Shown here one piece after another: positions 7,777 to 16,901 of a DNA stretch of 64,000 nucleotides. The stretch covers positions 806,001 through 870,000 of the forward strand of contig NZ_JAMLJJ010000001.1 in the NCBI RefSeq assembly GCF_023736155.1, written 5' to 3'. Position 1 is the stretch's first letter, and each line of letters begins with the position of its first letter. Source of the stretch: Larsenimonas salina. GTDB taxonomy: Bacteria > Pseudomonadota > Gammaproteobacteria > Pseudomonadales > Halomonadaceae. Under the pieces are notes generated by a model. That model did no database searches. It was not told the DNA's origin and was given only the letters and a program-made list of their open reading frames with translations. Position numbers and translations under genes: made by a program.

Positions 7777-9609
7777 TCACTTGTCGATCTTGCCTTGCTC
7801 ATGCAGTCGCTCGACCAGAGCTGATACCACGATCTGCTGGTTGACGCGCGAGGCCAGCGATCGAACAAAATCAAGATCGTTCTGATTGCTCTCTTTACTA
7901 CCGACCTTTTGCAATTCAACGATTGCCTGCTTTTGACCAACCTGATGATGCGCGAAACGCGGGCCGTTGTCCGGGCGCGGCATCTGGAAGGCGGCGTCGA
8001 TCAACTCGCTCGGTACACTGTCGTCGTTACGGCCCACGGCGTCGGCCTCCTGCCAGTTCAATGAAACCGAAGGCGTTTGGCCCGACTTCAAGGCACTGAC
8101 GGCACTGCTCGCCTGAGTAGCCAGCTGCGTCTGCTGCTGCTCAAGAGTCAGCGTGCTTCGAATGCGCTCGCGCACCTGATCCAGCGGCAGCACCTGTTCG
8201 GGCCGGTAGTCAGCGACGCGAAGCACCAGACGGTGATCGCCATCAAGCTCGATAACATCACTGTTATAGCCCTGGCTCACATCGTTTCGATCCAATACAT
8301 CGTTACTGAAGGCCGCCTTGATCACATCGGCGTTCCCAAGAATCGGATCATCGTTGTCCTTACCGACCCAGCCGCTTTCGTGCAGCTTGAGATCTAGGTC
8401 TTGAGCGACGTCGCTCAGATTGGGGGCTGAGTAGCTGTCGTCCTTGAGCTTTTGCGCCTTGTCATCGAACACCGAGGCCACCTGCTCATTCTGAAGCGAT
8501 TCACGCAGCTCCGGGCGCAAAGCGTCAAACGAGTCGATCTGAATGCCGGTTACCTTGATGATGTGATAGGCGTTGTCGAGCTTGAACGGCTTTGAAACCT
8601 GGCCCTCAGAAAGCGTACCGAGCTGCTGGTCGAACGTCTGGCCGAAGATACCTTCGGTCACCACGCCAAGATCGCCCCCCTTGCTGGCGCTTCCGGGATC
8701 ATCGGAATAGCGCTTGGCCAGATCGGCAAACGAGGCGCCCTCTGCGAGCTTCGACTCGATGCTCTGCGCCTGCTCACGCGCAGCGGCGTCATCCTGCTGG
8801 TCATTGATGCTGATGATAATGTCAGATACCCGCTTAGGTGCATCGGCCTTGCGCTTATCATAGGCAGATTTAAGGGCGTCATCGGTGACTGAGACATCAG
8901 AGGCCATCGCCTGCTTGTCGAGCAGAATGTAGTTCAGCTTGACCTGCTCCGGACGTGTGAACTGATCCTTGTGCTGGGTGTAGTAATTCTCGACGTCTTC
9001 ATCTGACACCTGGACGCTTTTGGAGAGTGCATCCGGGCCGATCAATGCGTAGCGAAAGCTTCGAGTCTGGTTCTGAAGTGCGGCCAACCGGTCGACTTCG
9101 CCAGGTAGAACAAAGCTGCTGGCGGCCAGCCCCTGTCGAAGCTGGGTAATCACCATGTCTTCTTCAAGCTGCGTTCTGAAAGTATTCGGAGTGTAGCCGG
9201 CACTGTTGAGGGTGCGTACAAAGCGCTCTTTGGAGAAATGGTTGTTCTGATCCTGAAATTCAGGCAGCTGCACGATCAACTGATCCACCTGGGCCTTGGT
9301 AAAGACCAGACCGTGGTCGTTGGCGTATTGACGCATCAGGGCGCGGGTAATCAGCTGATCCAGAATCTCGCTTCTGGCCTGGTTCTCGTTATCTGGCGAA
9401 ACCTGGCCCGAACGCATTTGACGCTGAAGCGTAAGCTCCACGCTTTGCTTCTTGATGGACTCGCCGTTGACGGTGGCAGCATCGTCGCTGCTCTGGGTAA
9501 AGACACTGACGATCGACTCGACCCCAAAGAACGTGAACGTGATGGCAATCAACGCCACGATAACTTTGGCAATCCAGCCCTGAGCGCGATTTCGAATATG
9601 TTGCAGCAT
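7777..9609 (-). CDS. ppiD: Periplasmic folding chaperone / parvulin-type PPIase PpiD
   Basis: The 610-residue protein is anchored by one N-terminal membrane helix (about residues 15-37) with the rest in the periplasm, the PpiD plan. A SurA-like N-terminal chaperone region runs to about 230, and a parvulin rotamase domain spans about 260-360 (F-A-D-L-A-K-x-Y-S-D-D and G-G-D-L-G motifs). The length matches E. coli PpiD (623 aa). PpiD helps proteins leaving the Sec translocon to fold. The gene follows hupB as in E. coli (lon-hupB-ppiD), with a terminator in between. Confidence 0.95.
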   Translation of the reverse strand: MLQHIRNRAQGWIAKVIVALIAITFTFFGVESIVSVFTQSSDDAATVNGESIKKQSVELTLQRQMRSGQVSPDNENQARSEILDQLITRALMRQYANDHGLVFTKAQVDQLIVQLPEFQDQNNHFSKERFVRTLNSAGYTPNTFRTQLEEDMVITQLRQGLAASSFVLPGEVDRLAALQNQTRSFRYALIGPDALSKSVQVSDEDVENYYTQHKDQFTRPEQVKLNYILLDKQAMASDVSVTDDALKSAYDKRKADAPKRVSDIIISINDQQDDAAAREQAQSIESKLAEGASFADLAKRYSDDPGSASKGGDLGVVTEGIFGQTFDQQLGTLSEGQVSKPFKLDNAYHIIKVTGIQIDSFDALRPELRESLQNEQVASVFDDKAQKLKDDSYSAPNLSDVAQDLDLKLHESGWVGKDNDDPILGNADVIKAAFSNDVLDRNDVSQGYNSDVIELDGDHRLVLRVADYRPEQVLPLDQVRERIRSTLTLEQQQTQLATQASSAVSALKSGQTPSVSLNWQEADAVGRNDDSVPSELIDAAFQMPRPDNGPRFAHHQVGQKQAIVELQKVGSKESNQNDLDFVRSLASRVNQQIVVSALVERLHEQGKIDK

Positions 9610-9701
9610 GCAGGCCTCAAACAGTTAACGTCATGAATCGGTGGCTCATTGTACCGGGCCGTCGTGGTCGGGTCGAAACCGAAAGGGCCCCTACAATAAA
9701 A

Positions 9702-9724
9702 AACGCACCGCGAGGCGGTGCGTT
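9702..9724 (-). terminator. Intrinsic terminator of hupB
   Basis: The stem AACGCACCGC/GCGGTGCGTT has a three-base loop and is followed on the minus strand by TTTTTTATTG, a good rho-independent terminator after hupB and before ppiD. Confidence 0.85.
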
Positions 9725-9760
9725 ATTTCGAAGTCTCATTACCGGAGTAATTACGTTCGA

Positions 9761-10033
9761 TCAGTTGACGGCGTCTTTCAGAGCCTTGCCAGCCTTGAAG
9801 CTGGGTACTTTTGCCGCATCGATGTTGATCGGCTGACCGGTCTGAGGGTTACGGCCAGTACGCGCAGCGCGCTCTTTCACTGAAAACGTACCGAAACCAA
9901 CCAGTGCGACGGAATCGCCCTGCTTCAGTGTGTCAGTGACCGAATCGATCATCGCATCCAGTGCACGTGTAGCAGCGGCCTTCGGAATGTCCGCGGATGT
10001 TGCAATCGCATCGATCAGTTCAGATTTATTCAC
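9761..10033 (-). CDS. hupB: DNA-binding protein HU-beta
   Basis: This 90-residue histone-like protein is full length and begins M-N-K-S-E-L-I. The signature G-F-G-T-F-x-V-K-x-R-x-A-R at residues 46-58, the R-N-P-Q-T-G beta-arm tip with its conserved Pro, and the C-terminal P-x-F-K-A-G-K-x-L-K are all present. HU binds and bends DNA as a dimer and shapes the nucleoid. It follows lon, as in E. coli. Upstream, a TTGACC -35 candidate (10089-10094, minus strand) lies in front of an A+T-rich segment, but no convincing -10 could be fixed. Confidence 0.97.
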   Translation of the reverse strand: MNKSELIDAIATSADIPKAAATRALDAMIDSVTDTLKQGDSVALVGFGTFSVKERAARTGRNPQTGQPINIDAAKVPSFKAGKALKDAVN

Positions 10034-10173
10034 TCTTCACCCCTTGACTTTCAACATATCAGTAATATTCAGCGCAATGAACATGGGCGGTCAACGCCAT
10101 CACAATGAACCGCAGTTTATAGCAACGTGACCGATGAGCGTCAAGCGACCATTGCCCCAGAAAGCGCGCTACG

Positions 10174-10193
10174 ACGGGGGTTTGCCCCCCGTT
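10174..10193 (-). terminator. G+C-rich hairpin after lon
   Basis: A short ACGGGGG...CCCCCGT hairpin with a TTTG loop starts 9 bases beyond the lon stop. It lacks a long T-run, so termination may be partial. Confidence 0.5.
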
Positions 10194-10201
10194 TGACAGT
10201 C

Positions 10202-12616
10202 TTAATGCGTATTGACTTGTGGACGATCATCACTTTCGCCGGATTCGACGAAAGTCTCATCATCTACACCCGCCGCGCTTTTGGTGAGCGCGACATCAAG
10301 TACCTCATCGATCCAGCGCATCGGCCGAATATCCAGGGCGTCCTTGATCGCATCCGGCACTTCCTTGAGATCCCGCACGTTCTCTTCGGGAATGAGTACC
10401 GTCTTGATGCCACCACGGCGCGCCGCCAGCAGCTTTTCCTTCAAACCACCGATCGGCATCACCTCGCCTCTCAGGTTGACTTCACCGGTCATGGCGACAT
10501 CACACCGCACGGGGAATCCGGTGTAGGTGGAAACAATCGCAGTCACCATGCCGATACCGGCACTTGGGCCGTCCTTGGGCGTCGCACCTTCCGGTACGTG
10601 GACGTGCAGGTCCTCTTTTTCGAACCGCTCGACATCGATGCCCAACGCCTTGGCCCGCGAGCGTACGACGGTTTGGGCCGCACTCACCGACTCCTTCATT
10701 ACATCGCCAAGCGAGCCGGTCTTGTGAATACGCCCCTTGCCGGGCGTCAGTACCGATTCGATATTGAGGATCTCGCCACCGACCGATGTCCAGGCAAGCC
10801 CTGTTACGCGGCCGACCTGATCCTTGCGGTTGGCAAGCCCATAGCTGTAGCGGCGTACACCTGCGAACTCTTCCACGTCTTCAGAGGCAAGCTCGGTAGT
10901 CGACTGCGCCCCACCCTTGACCTCTTGATCGATCCGCTTTCTGAGCACCTTGCGAGCCACCTTGGCGATCTGGCGTTCGAATTCACGCACACCGGCCTCA
11001 CGGGTGTAATACCGGATAAGCTCCAAAAGCGCGCCGTCATCAAGCGTCAGTTCCTGACTCTTGAGACCGTTGGCCTTCAGCTGCTTCGGCACCAGATAGC
11101 GCTTGGCAATCGCGAGCTTTTCATCTTCGGTGTAACCCGGGATTCGAATAATCTCCATTCGATCCATCAGCGGGCCGGGGATGTTCATGGAGTTTGCCGT
11201 GCAAATGAACATCACATCCGAGAGGTCATAATCCAGCTCCAGATAATGGTCGCTGAATTTGTCGTTCTGCTCAGGGTCGAGCACTTCCAGCAGCGCAGAC
11301 GACGGGTCGCCACGATGGTCCATGCCGACCTTGTCGATCTCATCAAGCAAGAACAGGGGGTTACGTACGCCGACCTTGCTCATGCGCTGGATCAATTTAC
11401 CTGGCAGCGACCCGATATAAGTGCGGCGATGGCCTCGAATCTCGGATTCATCGCGAATGCCGCCCAGAGCAAGCCGGGTGTACTTGCGATTCGTTGCCCG
11501 CGCGATCGACTGGCCAAGCGAAGTTTTACCGACGCCAGGCGGGCCTACCAAACAAAGCACTGGCCCCTTGAGCTTCTTGACTCGACGCTGTACCGCGAGG
11601 TATTCGAGGATGCGTTCCTTGACCTCGTCGAGCCCGTAGTGATCCTCATCCAGAACCTCTTCGGCGTGCGCGATGTCATGACGCACCCGAGTACGTTTTT
11701 TCCAGGGCACCGACAATACCCAATCCAAGTAGGAACGTACGACGGTGGCCTCGGCTGAAGTCGGCGCCATCATCTTGAGCTTGTTGAGCTCTTGACGCGC
11801 TTTCTCCTCAGCGTCTTTCGGCATGCCGGCCTGGGCGATCTTTTCTTCGTACTGATCGGCCTCGTTCGGCATGTTATCGAGCTCGCCCATCTCTTTCTGG
11901 ATGGCCTTCATCTGCTCGTTGAGATAGTACTCGCGCTGCGACTTTTCCATCTGCTCCTTGACGCGCGAGCGAATACGCTTCTCGACCTGAAGCAGATCGA
12001 TCTCGGACTCGATCAGCGTCATCAGATGTTCAATGCGCTCACGAATCTTGTCGATTTCGAGCAGAGACTGCTTATCGTTGATCCCGAGAGAAAGATGCGC
12101 ACTGATCGTATCGACCAAGCGGCTGGGCTCTTCCATGCCTTGAAGTGACGTAAGCACCTCATTGGGAACTTTCTTCGAAAGCTTGACGTATTGCTCGAAC
12201 TGATTGAGCAGGACTCTCACCAGCGACTCCTGCTCACGCTCGGTCAGTTCGATGGTTTCACGTTTGGAAACGTGAGCGACACTGTATTGGGTGTCTTCGT
12301 TTTCTTCGATTCGATCGATATCAACTCGGTCACTGCCTTCGATCAGCACTTTTACCGTGCCATCGGGCAGCTTAAGAAGCTGCATGATTTCAGCAACGGT
12401 TCCGACCGAGAAAAGATCGTTTGTATCCGGGTCGTCTTCACTGGCTTCTTTCTGCGCCACCAAGACTACCTTCTTGTCCGTTTCCATTGCATGCTCAAGT
12501 GCATGAATGGATTTTTCGCGTCCCACAAAAAGAGGAATCACCATCTGTGGGTACACCACTACATCACGCAGCGGCAAAAGAGGTAGTGTTAGCGTTTGCT
12601 CCGTGTTCTGCTCCAT
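10202..12616 (-). CDS. lon: ATP-dependent protease Lon
   Basis: Lon is a cytosolic hexameric AAA+ serine protease that degrades misfolded and regulatory proteins. The 804-residue product has the N-terminal substrate domain (about 10-200), the coiled-coil region (200-270), Walker A G-P-P-G-V-G-K-T at 358-365 and Walker B L-F-L-L-D-E-I-D-K. The protease domain has the catalytic Ser in G-P-S-A-G and the partner Lys in G-G-L-K-E-K. The length is close to E. coli Lon (784 aa). The gene is preceded by a sigma32-like promoter and separated from clpX by a terminator. Confidence 0.98.
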   Translation of the reverse strand: MEQNTEQTLTLPLLPLRDVVVYPQMVIPLFVGREKSIHALEHAMETDKKVVLVAQKEASEDDPDTNDLFSVGTVAEIMQLLKLPDGTVKVLIEGSDRVDIDRIEENEDTQYSVAHVSKRETIELTEREQESLVRVLLNQFEQYVKLSKKVPNEVLTSLQGMEEPSRLVDTISAHLSLGINDKQSLLEIDKIRERIEHLMTLIESEIDLLQVEKRIRSRVKEQMEKSQREYYLNEQMKAIQKEMGELDNMPNEADQYEEKIAQAGMPKDAEEKARQELNKLKMMAPTSAEATVVRSYLDWVLSVPWKKRTRVRHDIAHAEEVLDEDHYGLDEVKERILEYLAVQRRVKKLKGPVLCLVGPPGVGKTSLGQSIARATNRKYTRLALGGIRDESEIRGHRRTYIGSLPGKLIQRMSKVGVRNPLFLLDEIDKVGMDHRGDPSSALLEVLDPEQNDKFSDHYLELDYDLSDVMFICTANSMNIPGPLMDRMEIIRIPGYTEDEKLAIAKRYLVPKQLKANGLKSQELTLDDGALLELIRYYTREAGVREFERQIAKVARKVLRKRIDQEVKGGAQSTTELASEDVEEFAGVRRYSYGLANRKDQVGRVTGLAWTSVGGEILNIESVLTPGKGRIHKTGSLGDVMKESVSAAQTVVRSRAKALGIDVERFEKEDLHVHVPEGATPKDGPSAGIGMVTAIVSTYTGFPVRCDVAMTGEVNLRGEVMPIGGLKEKLLAARRGGIKTVLIPEENVRDLKEVPDAIKDALDIRPMRWIDEVLDVALTKSAAGVDDETFVESGESDDRPQVNTH

Positions 12617-12667
12617 GCAGACATACCTCGATGTTGTTGGATGGGCCGCGTTAACAGCTTATTAGGT

Positions 12668-12699
12668 TATATTTGGGGGCACCGGCGGCAGGATTCAAC
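12668..12699 (-). promoter_or_regulatory. Sigma32-like heat-shock promoter of lon
   Basis: On the minus strand, GTTGAA (12694-12699) is followed after about 14 bases by CCCCCAAATA (12670-12679). This resembles the sigma32 pattern CTTGAA...CCCCATnT. It ends about 50 bases before the lon start. E. coli lon is known to be a heat-shock gene. Confidence 0.5.
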
Positions 12700-12714
12700 A
12701 CACGGCTATCAACA

Positions 12715-12741
12715 AAAAAGGGGCCCGAAGGCCCCCTTTTG
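12715..12741 (-). terminator. Intrinsic terminator between clpX and lon
   Basis: The G+C-rich stem GGGGCC/GGCCCC with a CGAA loop is flanked by A and T runs on both sides, so it can work on either strand. It follows the clpX stop and precedes the lon promoter. Confidence 0.8.
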
Positions 12742-12762
12742 GTGATTACCGAACGCACGCCT

Positions 12763-14043
12763 TCAGCCTTCCTGACCGGCCAGACGCTTTTCCTCATCAT
12801 TGGAATAAATGAGGATGGGTTCGCTTTCACCAGAGATGACCGATGCATCGATCACGACCTTGGAGACATTCTCGACAGACGGGATCTCATACATTGTGTT
12901 CAACAGCACCGCCTCAAGAATCGAGCGCAGTCCGCGAGCACCAGCGCGGCGTTCAATGGCCTTGTGAGCCACAGCCTTGAGCGCATCCTCGCGAAAGTCG
13001 AGTTCGACGCCTTCCATTTCAAAAAGCTTGACGTACTGTCGAACCAGCGAGTTCTTGGGCTCGGTCAGAATCTGAACCAGCGCAGCTTCATCCAGCTCAT
13101 TAAGCGTTGCAATGACCGGCAAGCGACCAACGAACTCGGGGATCAACCCGAACTTGACCAGGTCCTCAGGCTCGACGGTGGACAACGTCTCACCTACACC
13201 CTTGTTGGTGTCCTTGCTCTTGACCTGAGCGTTGAAGCCGATACCGCCCTTCTCTGCGCGGTCCTGTATCACTTTCTCGAGCCCTGCGAATGCGCCACCA
13301 ACAATGAAGAGAATATTGCCAGTATCAACCTGCAGGAACTCTTGTTGAGGATGCTTTCGACCGCCCTGCGGCGGAACCGAGGCCGTTGTACCTTCAACCA
13401 GCTTCAGAAGCGCCTGCTGCACCCCTTCACCCGAGACATCGCGAGTGATCGAAGGGTTGTCCGATTTGCGAGAGATCTTGTCAATCTCATCGATGTAGAC
13501 AATGCCACGCTGCGCCTTGTCGACGTCGTAATCGCACTTCTGGAGCAGCTTCTGGATGATGTTTTCAACGTCTTCGCCCACGTAGCCCGCTTCGGTCAGC
13601 GTAGTGGCATCGGCGATGGTAAACGGCACATTGAGCAAGCGCGCAAGCGTTTCTGCCAAAAGCGTTTTGCCGCTTCCGGTCGGGCCGATCAATAGGATGT
13701 TACTCTTGCCGAGCTCGACATCCTCGTTGTTCTTGGGTGACTGAAGGCGCTTGTAATGGTTGTAGACCGCAACGGAAAGCACCATCTTGGCACGGTCCTG
13801 CCCGATCACGTAATCATCAAGCGTGTTACGAATCTCTTTAGGTGCGGGAAGCCGGTCTTCGCTCTGCTCACTATCTGCTTCGAGAACCTCTTCACGAATG
13901 ATGTCATTGCAGAGATCCACGCATTCATCGCAGATATAGACGGAAGGACCTGCGATCAGTTTACGCACTTCGTTTTGATTCTTTCCGCAAAACGAGCAGT
14001 ACAGCAGCTTACCGTTCTCGTCTTTACCTTTGCCGTCGGCCAT
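12763..14043 (-). CDS. clpX: Clp protease ATP-binding subunit ClpX
   Basis: ClpX is the AAA+ unfoldase that feeds substrates to ClpP. The 426-residue product (E. coli 424) begins M-A-D-G-K-G-K. It has the N-terminal zinc domain (C-S-F-C-G-K and C-D-E-C near residues 16-40), Walker A G-P-T-G-S-G-K-T near 120, and the pore loop G-Y-V-G-E-D. The I-G-F ClpP-docking loop (G-G-I-G-F-N-A) and sensor motifs in R-R-x-G-A-R-G-L-R are also present. An AGAGGT site precedes this ATG; an in-frame extension to 14091 was rejected. It lies downstream of clpP, the standard order. Confidence 0.97.
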   Translation of the reverse strand: MADGKGKDENGKLLYCSFCGKNQNEVRKLIAGPSVYICDECVDLCNDIIREEVLEADSEQSEDRLPAPKEIRNTLDDYVIGQDRAKMVLSVAVYNHYKRLQSPKNNEDVELGKSNILLIGPTGSGKTLLAETLARLLNVPFTIADATTLTEAGYVGEDVENIIQKLLQKCDYDVDKAQRGIVYIDEIDKISRKSDNPSITRDVSGEGVQQALLKLVEGTTASVPPQGGRKHPQQEFLQVDTGNILFIVGGAFAGLEKVIQDRAEKGGIGFNAQVKSKDTNKGVGETLSTVEPEDLVKFGLIPEFVGRLPVIATLNELDEAALVQILTEPKNSLVRQYVKLFEMEGVELDFREDALKAVAHKAIERRAGARGLRSILEAVLLNTMYEIPSVENVSKVVIDASVISGESEPILIYSNDEEKRLAGQEG

Positions 14044-14118
14044 TCGCGTACCTCTTCTAGTCGGTGGCCAGAACCGCAGGCCACCGAGCATAACTATTAA
14101 TGACGTACCGCTACGCTA

Positions 14119-14739
14119 TCAGGATGTCGGGCGTTGCTCCAGCACGGCGTCGATAAGGCCGTACTCGACTGCCCTTTCGCCGTTCATGAAGTTGTCACGA
14201 TCCGTATCACGCGCGATGGTTTCAAGATCCTGACCTGTATGATGCGCCAGAATCTTGTTCAAGCGCTCCTTGATCGTCAGAATTTCTCGAGTATGGATCT
14301 CGATGTCGGTCGCCTGACCCTGATACCCACCAAGCGGCTGGTGAATCATCATTCGAGAGTTGGGCAAGCAGAACCGTTTCCCAGCTGCGCCACCTGCGAG
14401 CAGCAAGGCGCCCATGCTTGCGGCCTGGCCGATACACACGGTTGAAACGTTTGGTTTGATAAACTGCATGGTGTCGTAGATCGACATACCCGCAGTAACC
14501 GAGCCACCCGGCGAGTTGATATAGAGATGAATGTCCTTGTCGGGGTTTTCCGATTCAAGGAACAACAGCTGCGCAACCACAAGGTTGGCCATGTAATCTT
14601 CCACCGGCCCAACGAGGAAGATGACGCGCTCTTTCAGCAGGCGAGAATAGATATCATAAGAACGCTCACCGCGTGCGCTCTGCTCGACCACCATCGGGAC
14701 CAAACCACCAGCGTTACTGATGTCGAAGTCGTTTCCCAT
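14119..14739 (-). CDS. clpP: ATP-dependent Clp protease proteolytic subunit ClpP
   Basis: ClpP forms the tetradecameric protease chamber used with ClpX. The 206-residue product (E. coli 207) has the catalytic triad Ser108 in G-Q-A-A-S-M, His133 in M-M-I-H-Q-P and an Asp near residue 182. The hydrophobic pocket and handle regions are intact. The ATG at 14739 has a nearby AAGGA site. The upstream in-frame extension runs into the tig terminator and is not credible. It lies between tig and clpX as in E. coli. Confidence 0.98.
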   Translation of the reverse strand: MGNDFDISNAGGLVPMVVEQSARGERSYDIYSRLLKERVIFLVGPVEDYMANLVVAQLLFLESENPDKDIHLYINSPGGSVTAGMSIYDTMQFIKPNVSTVCIGQAASMGALLLAGGAAGKRFCLPNSRMMIHQPLGGYQGQATDIEIHTREILTIKERLNKILAHHTGQDLETIARDTDRDNFMNGERAVEYGLIDAVLEQRPTS

Positions 14740-14764
14740 TGCGTCCTTCCTTGTCCAGTGATTA

Positions 14765-14786
14765 TAAACCCGGCCTTGGCCGGGTT
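14765..14786 (-). terminator. Hairpin between tig and clpP
   Basis: The stem AAACCCGGCC/GGCCGGGTTT with a two-base loop lies 38 bases after the tig stop and 26 bases before clpP. Its A/T flanks are short. It may act as a partial terminator that lowers clpP transcription from the tig promoter. Confidence 0.65.
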
Positions 14787-14823
14787 TAATAGTACATTGA
14801 CAACATCGATCCAAAGAGTCGAA

Positions 14824-16179
14824 TTAAGCCGTTTCGCTGCTTTCTTCCTGGGCTTCTTCGCTGTCTTCAGACACCTGTTGCTGAGCAGCCTGAAGCGCTT
14901 CCTGATAACTCATTTCGACATCGTTTACCGTTGCTTGAGCAAGCAACTGATCAACCGCTTTCTTTTCAAGAACAGCTGATTTCACCTGATTTTTCAATTG
15001 CTCGTCGTTCATGTAGTGCTCGACCAGCTGTTCTGGCTCTTCATACTGGCCGGAATATTCACGAATGTAGTCGCGAATTTCATCATCGTTTGCATCGATT
15101 TCGTTCGCGCTTACCACTTCAGCAAGAAGCAGCCCTACAACCACGCGATCACGGGCCTGCTCTTCAAACAGCTCATCAGGCAGCTGTGAAACGTCAAAGT
15201 CTTCACCAAGTCCGAACTGCTGAGCGGCCTGACGCTTGACGGTCTGGCATTCTTGTTGAACAAGCGTTTTCGGAACAGTCACGTCATTGGCTTTTTTAAG
15301 CGCTGCCATGACTTGCTGCTTGACGCTATTATCAACCGCGTTGCTCAGCTCGCGCTCCATATTGGCACGAACGTCGGCCTTGAATTCGTCCAGATCACCG
15401 CTTTCAATACCGAATTTTTTGGTGAATTCAGCATCAACCTCCGGCAGGCTCTGCTCGGATACCTCGTGGACCACGACCTTGAAGACCGCTTCCTTACCCG
15501 CGAGATGTTCCGCTTGATAATCTTCCGGGAAGTTCACGGTAACTTCAGTCTCGTCGCCTGCCTTGGCGCCCTCAAGCTGAGCTTCGAAACCGGGAATGAA
15601 GCTTTCGGAACCGAGAACTAGCTCGTGGCCTTCTGCCTTGCCGCCCTCAAACGCTTCACCATCGATGAAACCTTCAAAGTCGATCTTGACCTGATCACCG
15701 CTTTGCGCCGGACGATCAACGCTTGTCCACTTGGCGTTTTGCTTGCGCAGCGTCTCGATCATTTCGTCGACGTCGGCACCAGTGATGTCTGCCTTGGGTC
15801 GCTCAACCTCGGTGCCTTCGATGCTTTTAAGCTCGATTTCCGGATAGACTTCAAAGGTTGCGACGAATTCGAGATCCTTGCCCGCTTCATCAACGGTCGG
15901 CTCGATGGACGGATAGCCGGCCGGGTTCAATTCCTTTTCACTGAGGGCGCTGACGTAATGCTGGCGAATCAGCTCACTGACGACCTCATTGCGAACGTCC
16001 TTGCCAAAGCGCTGGCGAACAACTGACATCGGCACCTTGCCCGGGCGAAACCCGTTGAGCTTGGTTTTTTGAGCGGTTTCCTTCAGGCGCTCATCGACCG
16101 TCTGATCAACTTGGCTGGCCGGTACTTGTACGGTTACCCGACGCTCGATCGGGGACGTTGTTTCGACAGAAACTTGCAT
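14824..16179 (-). CDS. tig: Trigger factor
   Basis: Trigger factor is the ribosome-bound chaperone and peptidyl-prolyl isomerase that meets nascent chains first. The 451-residue product (E. coli 432) starts M-Q-V-S-V-E-T. It has the ribosome-docking signature G-F-R-P-G-K-V-P near residue 44, an FKBP-like domain at about 150-245 (D-F-E-G-F-I-D-G-E-x-F-E-G-G) and a C-terminal helical chaperone domain ending in an acidic tail. It is the first gene of the tig-clpP-clpX-lon block, with its own sigma70 promoter upstream. Confidence 0.96.
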   Translation of the reverse strand: MQVSVETTSPIERRVTVQVPASQVDQTVDERLKETAQKTKLNGFRPGKVPMSVVRQRFGKDVRNEVVSELIRQHYVSALSEKELNPAGYPSIEPTVDEAGKDLEFVATFEVYPEIELKSIEGTEVERPKADITGADVDEMIETLRKQNAKWTSVDRPAQSGDQVKIDFEGFIDGEAFEGGKAEGHELVLGSESFIPGFEAQLEGAKAGDETEVTVNFPEDYQAEHLAGKEAVFKVVVHEVSEQSLPEVDAEFTKKFGIESGDLDEFKADVRANMERELSNAVDNSVKQQVMAALKKANDVTVPKTLVQQECQTVKRQAAQQFGLGEDFDVSQLPDELFEEQARDRVVVGLLLAEVVSANEIDANDDEIRDYIREYSGQYEEPEQLVEHYMNDEQLKNQVKSAVLEKKAVDQLLAQATVNDVEMSYQEALQAAQQQVSEDSEEAQEESSETA

Positions 16180-16233
16180 GAAAGATCCTCTACCCACAAT
16201 GAGTGGCGTTGCGCTAAAAATATAAAGACTGGG

Positions 16234-16262
16234 ATTCTAAAAACCCCGACATGCGCTGGCAA
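16234..16262 (-). promoter_or_regulatory. Sigma70 promoter of tig
   Basis: On the minus strand TTGCCA (16257-16262) is followed by a 17-base spacer and TAGAAT (16234-16239), about 55 bases before the tig start. Confidence 0.6.
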
Positions 16263-16345
16263 GCGCGGTATGGGATCTATTTGTAGGCGTCCGTGTTTTT
16301 TTTCAACCCCCGACACCTAGAAAATCTAGAAACCCATGTACCAAC

Positions 16346-16383
16346 GAAAAAAACCCAGGGAAGCACGGGTGCTTTCCTGGGGT
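16346..16383 (-). terminator. Intrinsic terminator of the tRNA operon
   Basis: A long stem based on CCCAGG..AGCAC/GTGCT..CCTGGG is followed on the minus strand by a run of seven T. It lies just after tRNA-His. Confidence 0.85.
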
Positions 16384-16402
16384 CTCTGACCGCTTGTAGA
16401 AA

Positions 16403-16478
16403 TGGGGTGGATGATGGGGATCGAACCCACGACCACCGGAGCCACAATCCGGGGCTCTACCACTGAGCTACACCCACC
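16403..16478 (-). tRNA. tRNA-His (GTG)
   Basis: The cloverleaf folds on the minus strand with acceptor GTGGGTG/CATCCAC, an extra 5' G (G-1) facing C73 as required in tRNA-His, anticodon GTG, a T-arm and an encoded CCA. It is the last member of a three-tRNA operon. Confidence 0.96.
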
Positions 16479-16513
16479 ATATCTACATTTACCGCATTTG
16501 CTGAGCTTGCGCT

Positions 16514-16590
16514 TGGCACGCCCAGCAGGACTCGAACCTGCAACCTACGGCTTAGAAGGCCGTTGCTCTATCCGGTTGAGCTATAGGCGC
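16514..16590 (-). tRNA. tRNA-Arg (TCT)
   Basis: A 77-base cloverleaf on the minus strand has a GCGCCTA acceptor start, anticodon loop CTTCTAA giving TCT (reads AGA), T-arm GGTTCGAGTCC and an encoded CCA. It is the middle gene of the tRNA operon. Confidence 0.96.
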
Positions 16591-16654
16591 ATTCTATATA
16601 TCCAAGCCTTTCCGGTCAACTAATCGTTTCAAATTAAACACTTGAATCAATTAG

Positions 16655-16731
16655 TGGTCGGGGTAGAGGGATTTGAACCCCCGACATCCTGCTCCCAAAG
16701 CAGGCGCGCTACCAGACTGCGCTATACCCCG
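16655..16731 (-). tRNA. tRNA-Pro (TGG)
   Basis: A 77-base cloverleaf on the minus strand has a CGGGGTA acceptor, anticodon TGG in loop TTTGGGA, T-arm GGTTCAAATCC and an encoded CCA. It is the first gene of the operon, right after the promoter. Confidence 0.96.
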
Positions 16732-16771
16732 ATTCCGGCTCACCTGCTGGCTTCGCCCTAATGCGAGGCGC

Positions 16772-16799
16772 ATTCTACAATAACGCCTTTTGAGGTCAA
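16772..16799 (-). promoter_or_regulatory. Promoter of the Pro-Arg-His tRNA operon
   Basis: On the minus strand TTGACC (16794-16799), a 16-base spacer and TAGAAT (16772-16777) are followed by a G+C-rich discriminator GCGCCTCGC. Such discriminators are typical of growth-rate and ppGpp-controlled stable RNA promoters. Confidence 0.75.
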
Positions 16800-16901
16800 G
16801 CATTAATTTACCCCTTGAACGCATAAAGCCAATTGACTGTGGCAGGGGGCGTGCGAAAATTACGGGCTTTGAATCACACAGCGCCATGAGGACGCAACTA
16901 C

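Noticed and set aside
10127-11758. A 543-codon open frame on the plus strand opposite lon.
   Set aside because: It is antisense to the conserved ATPase and protease domains of lon, with no recognisable motif.
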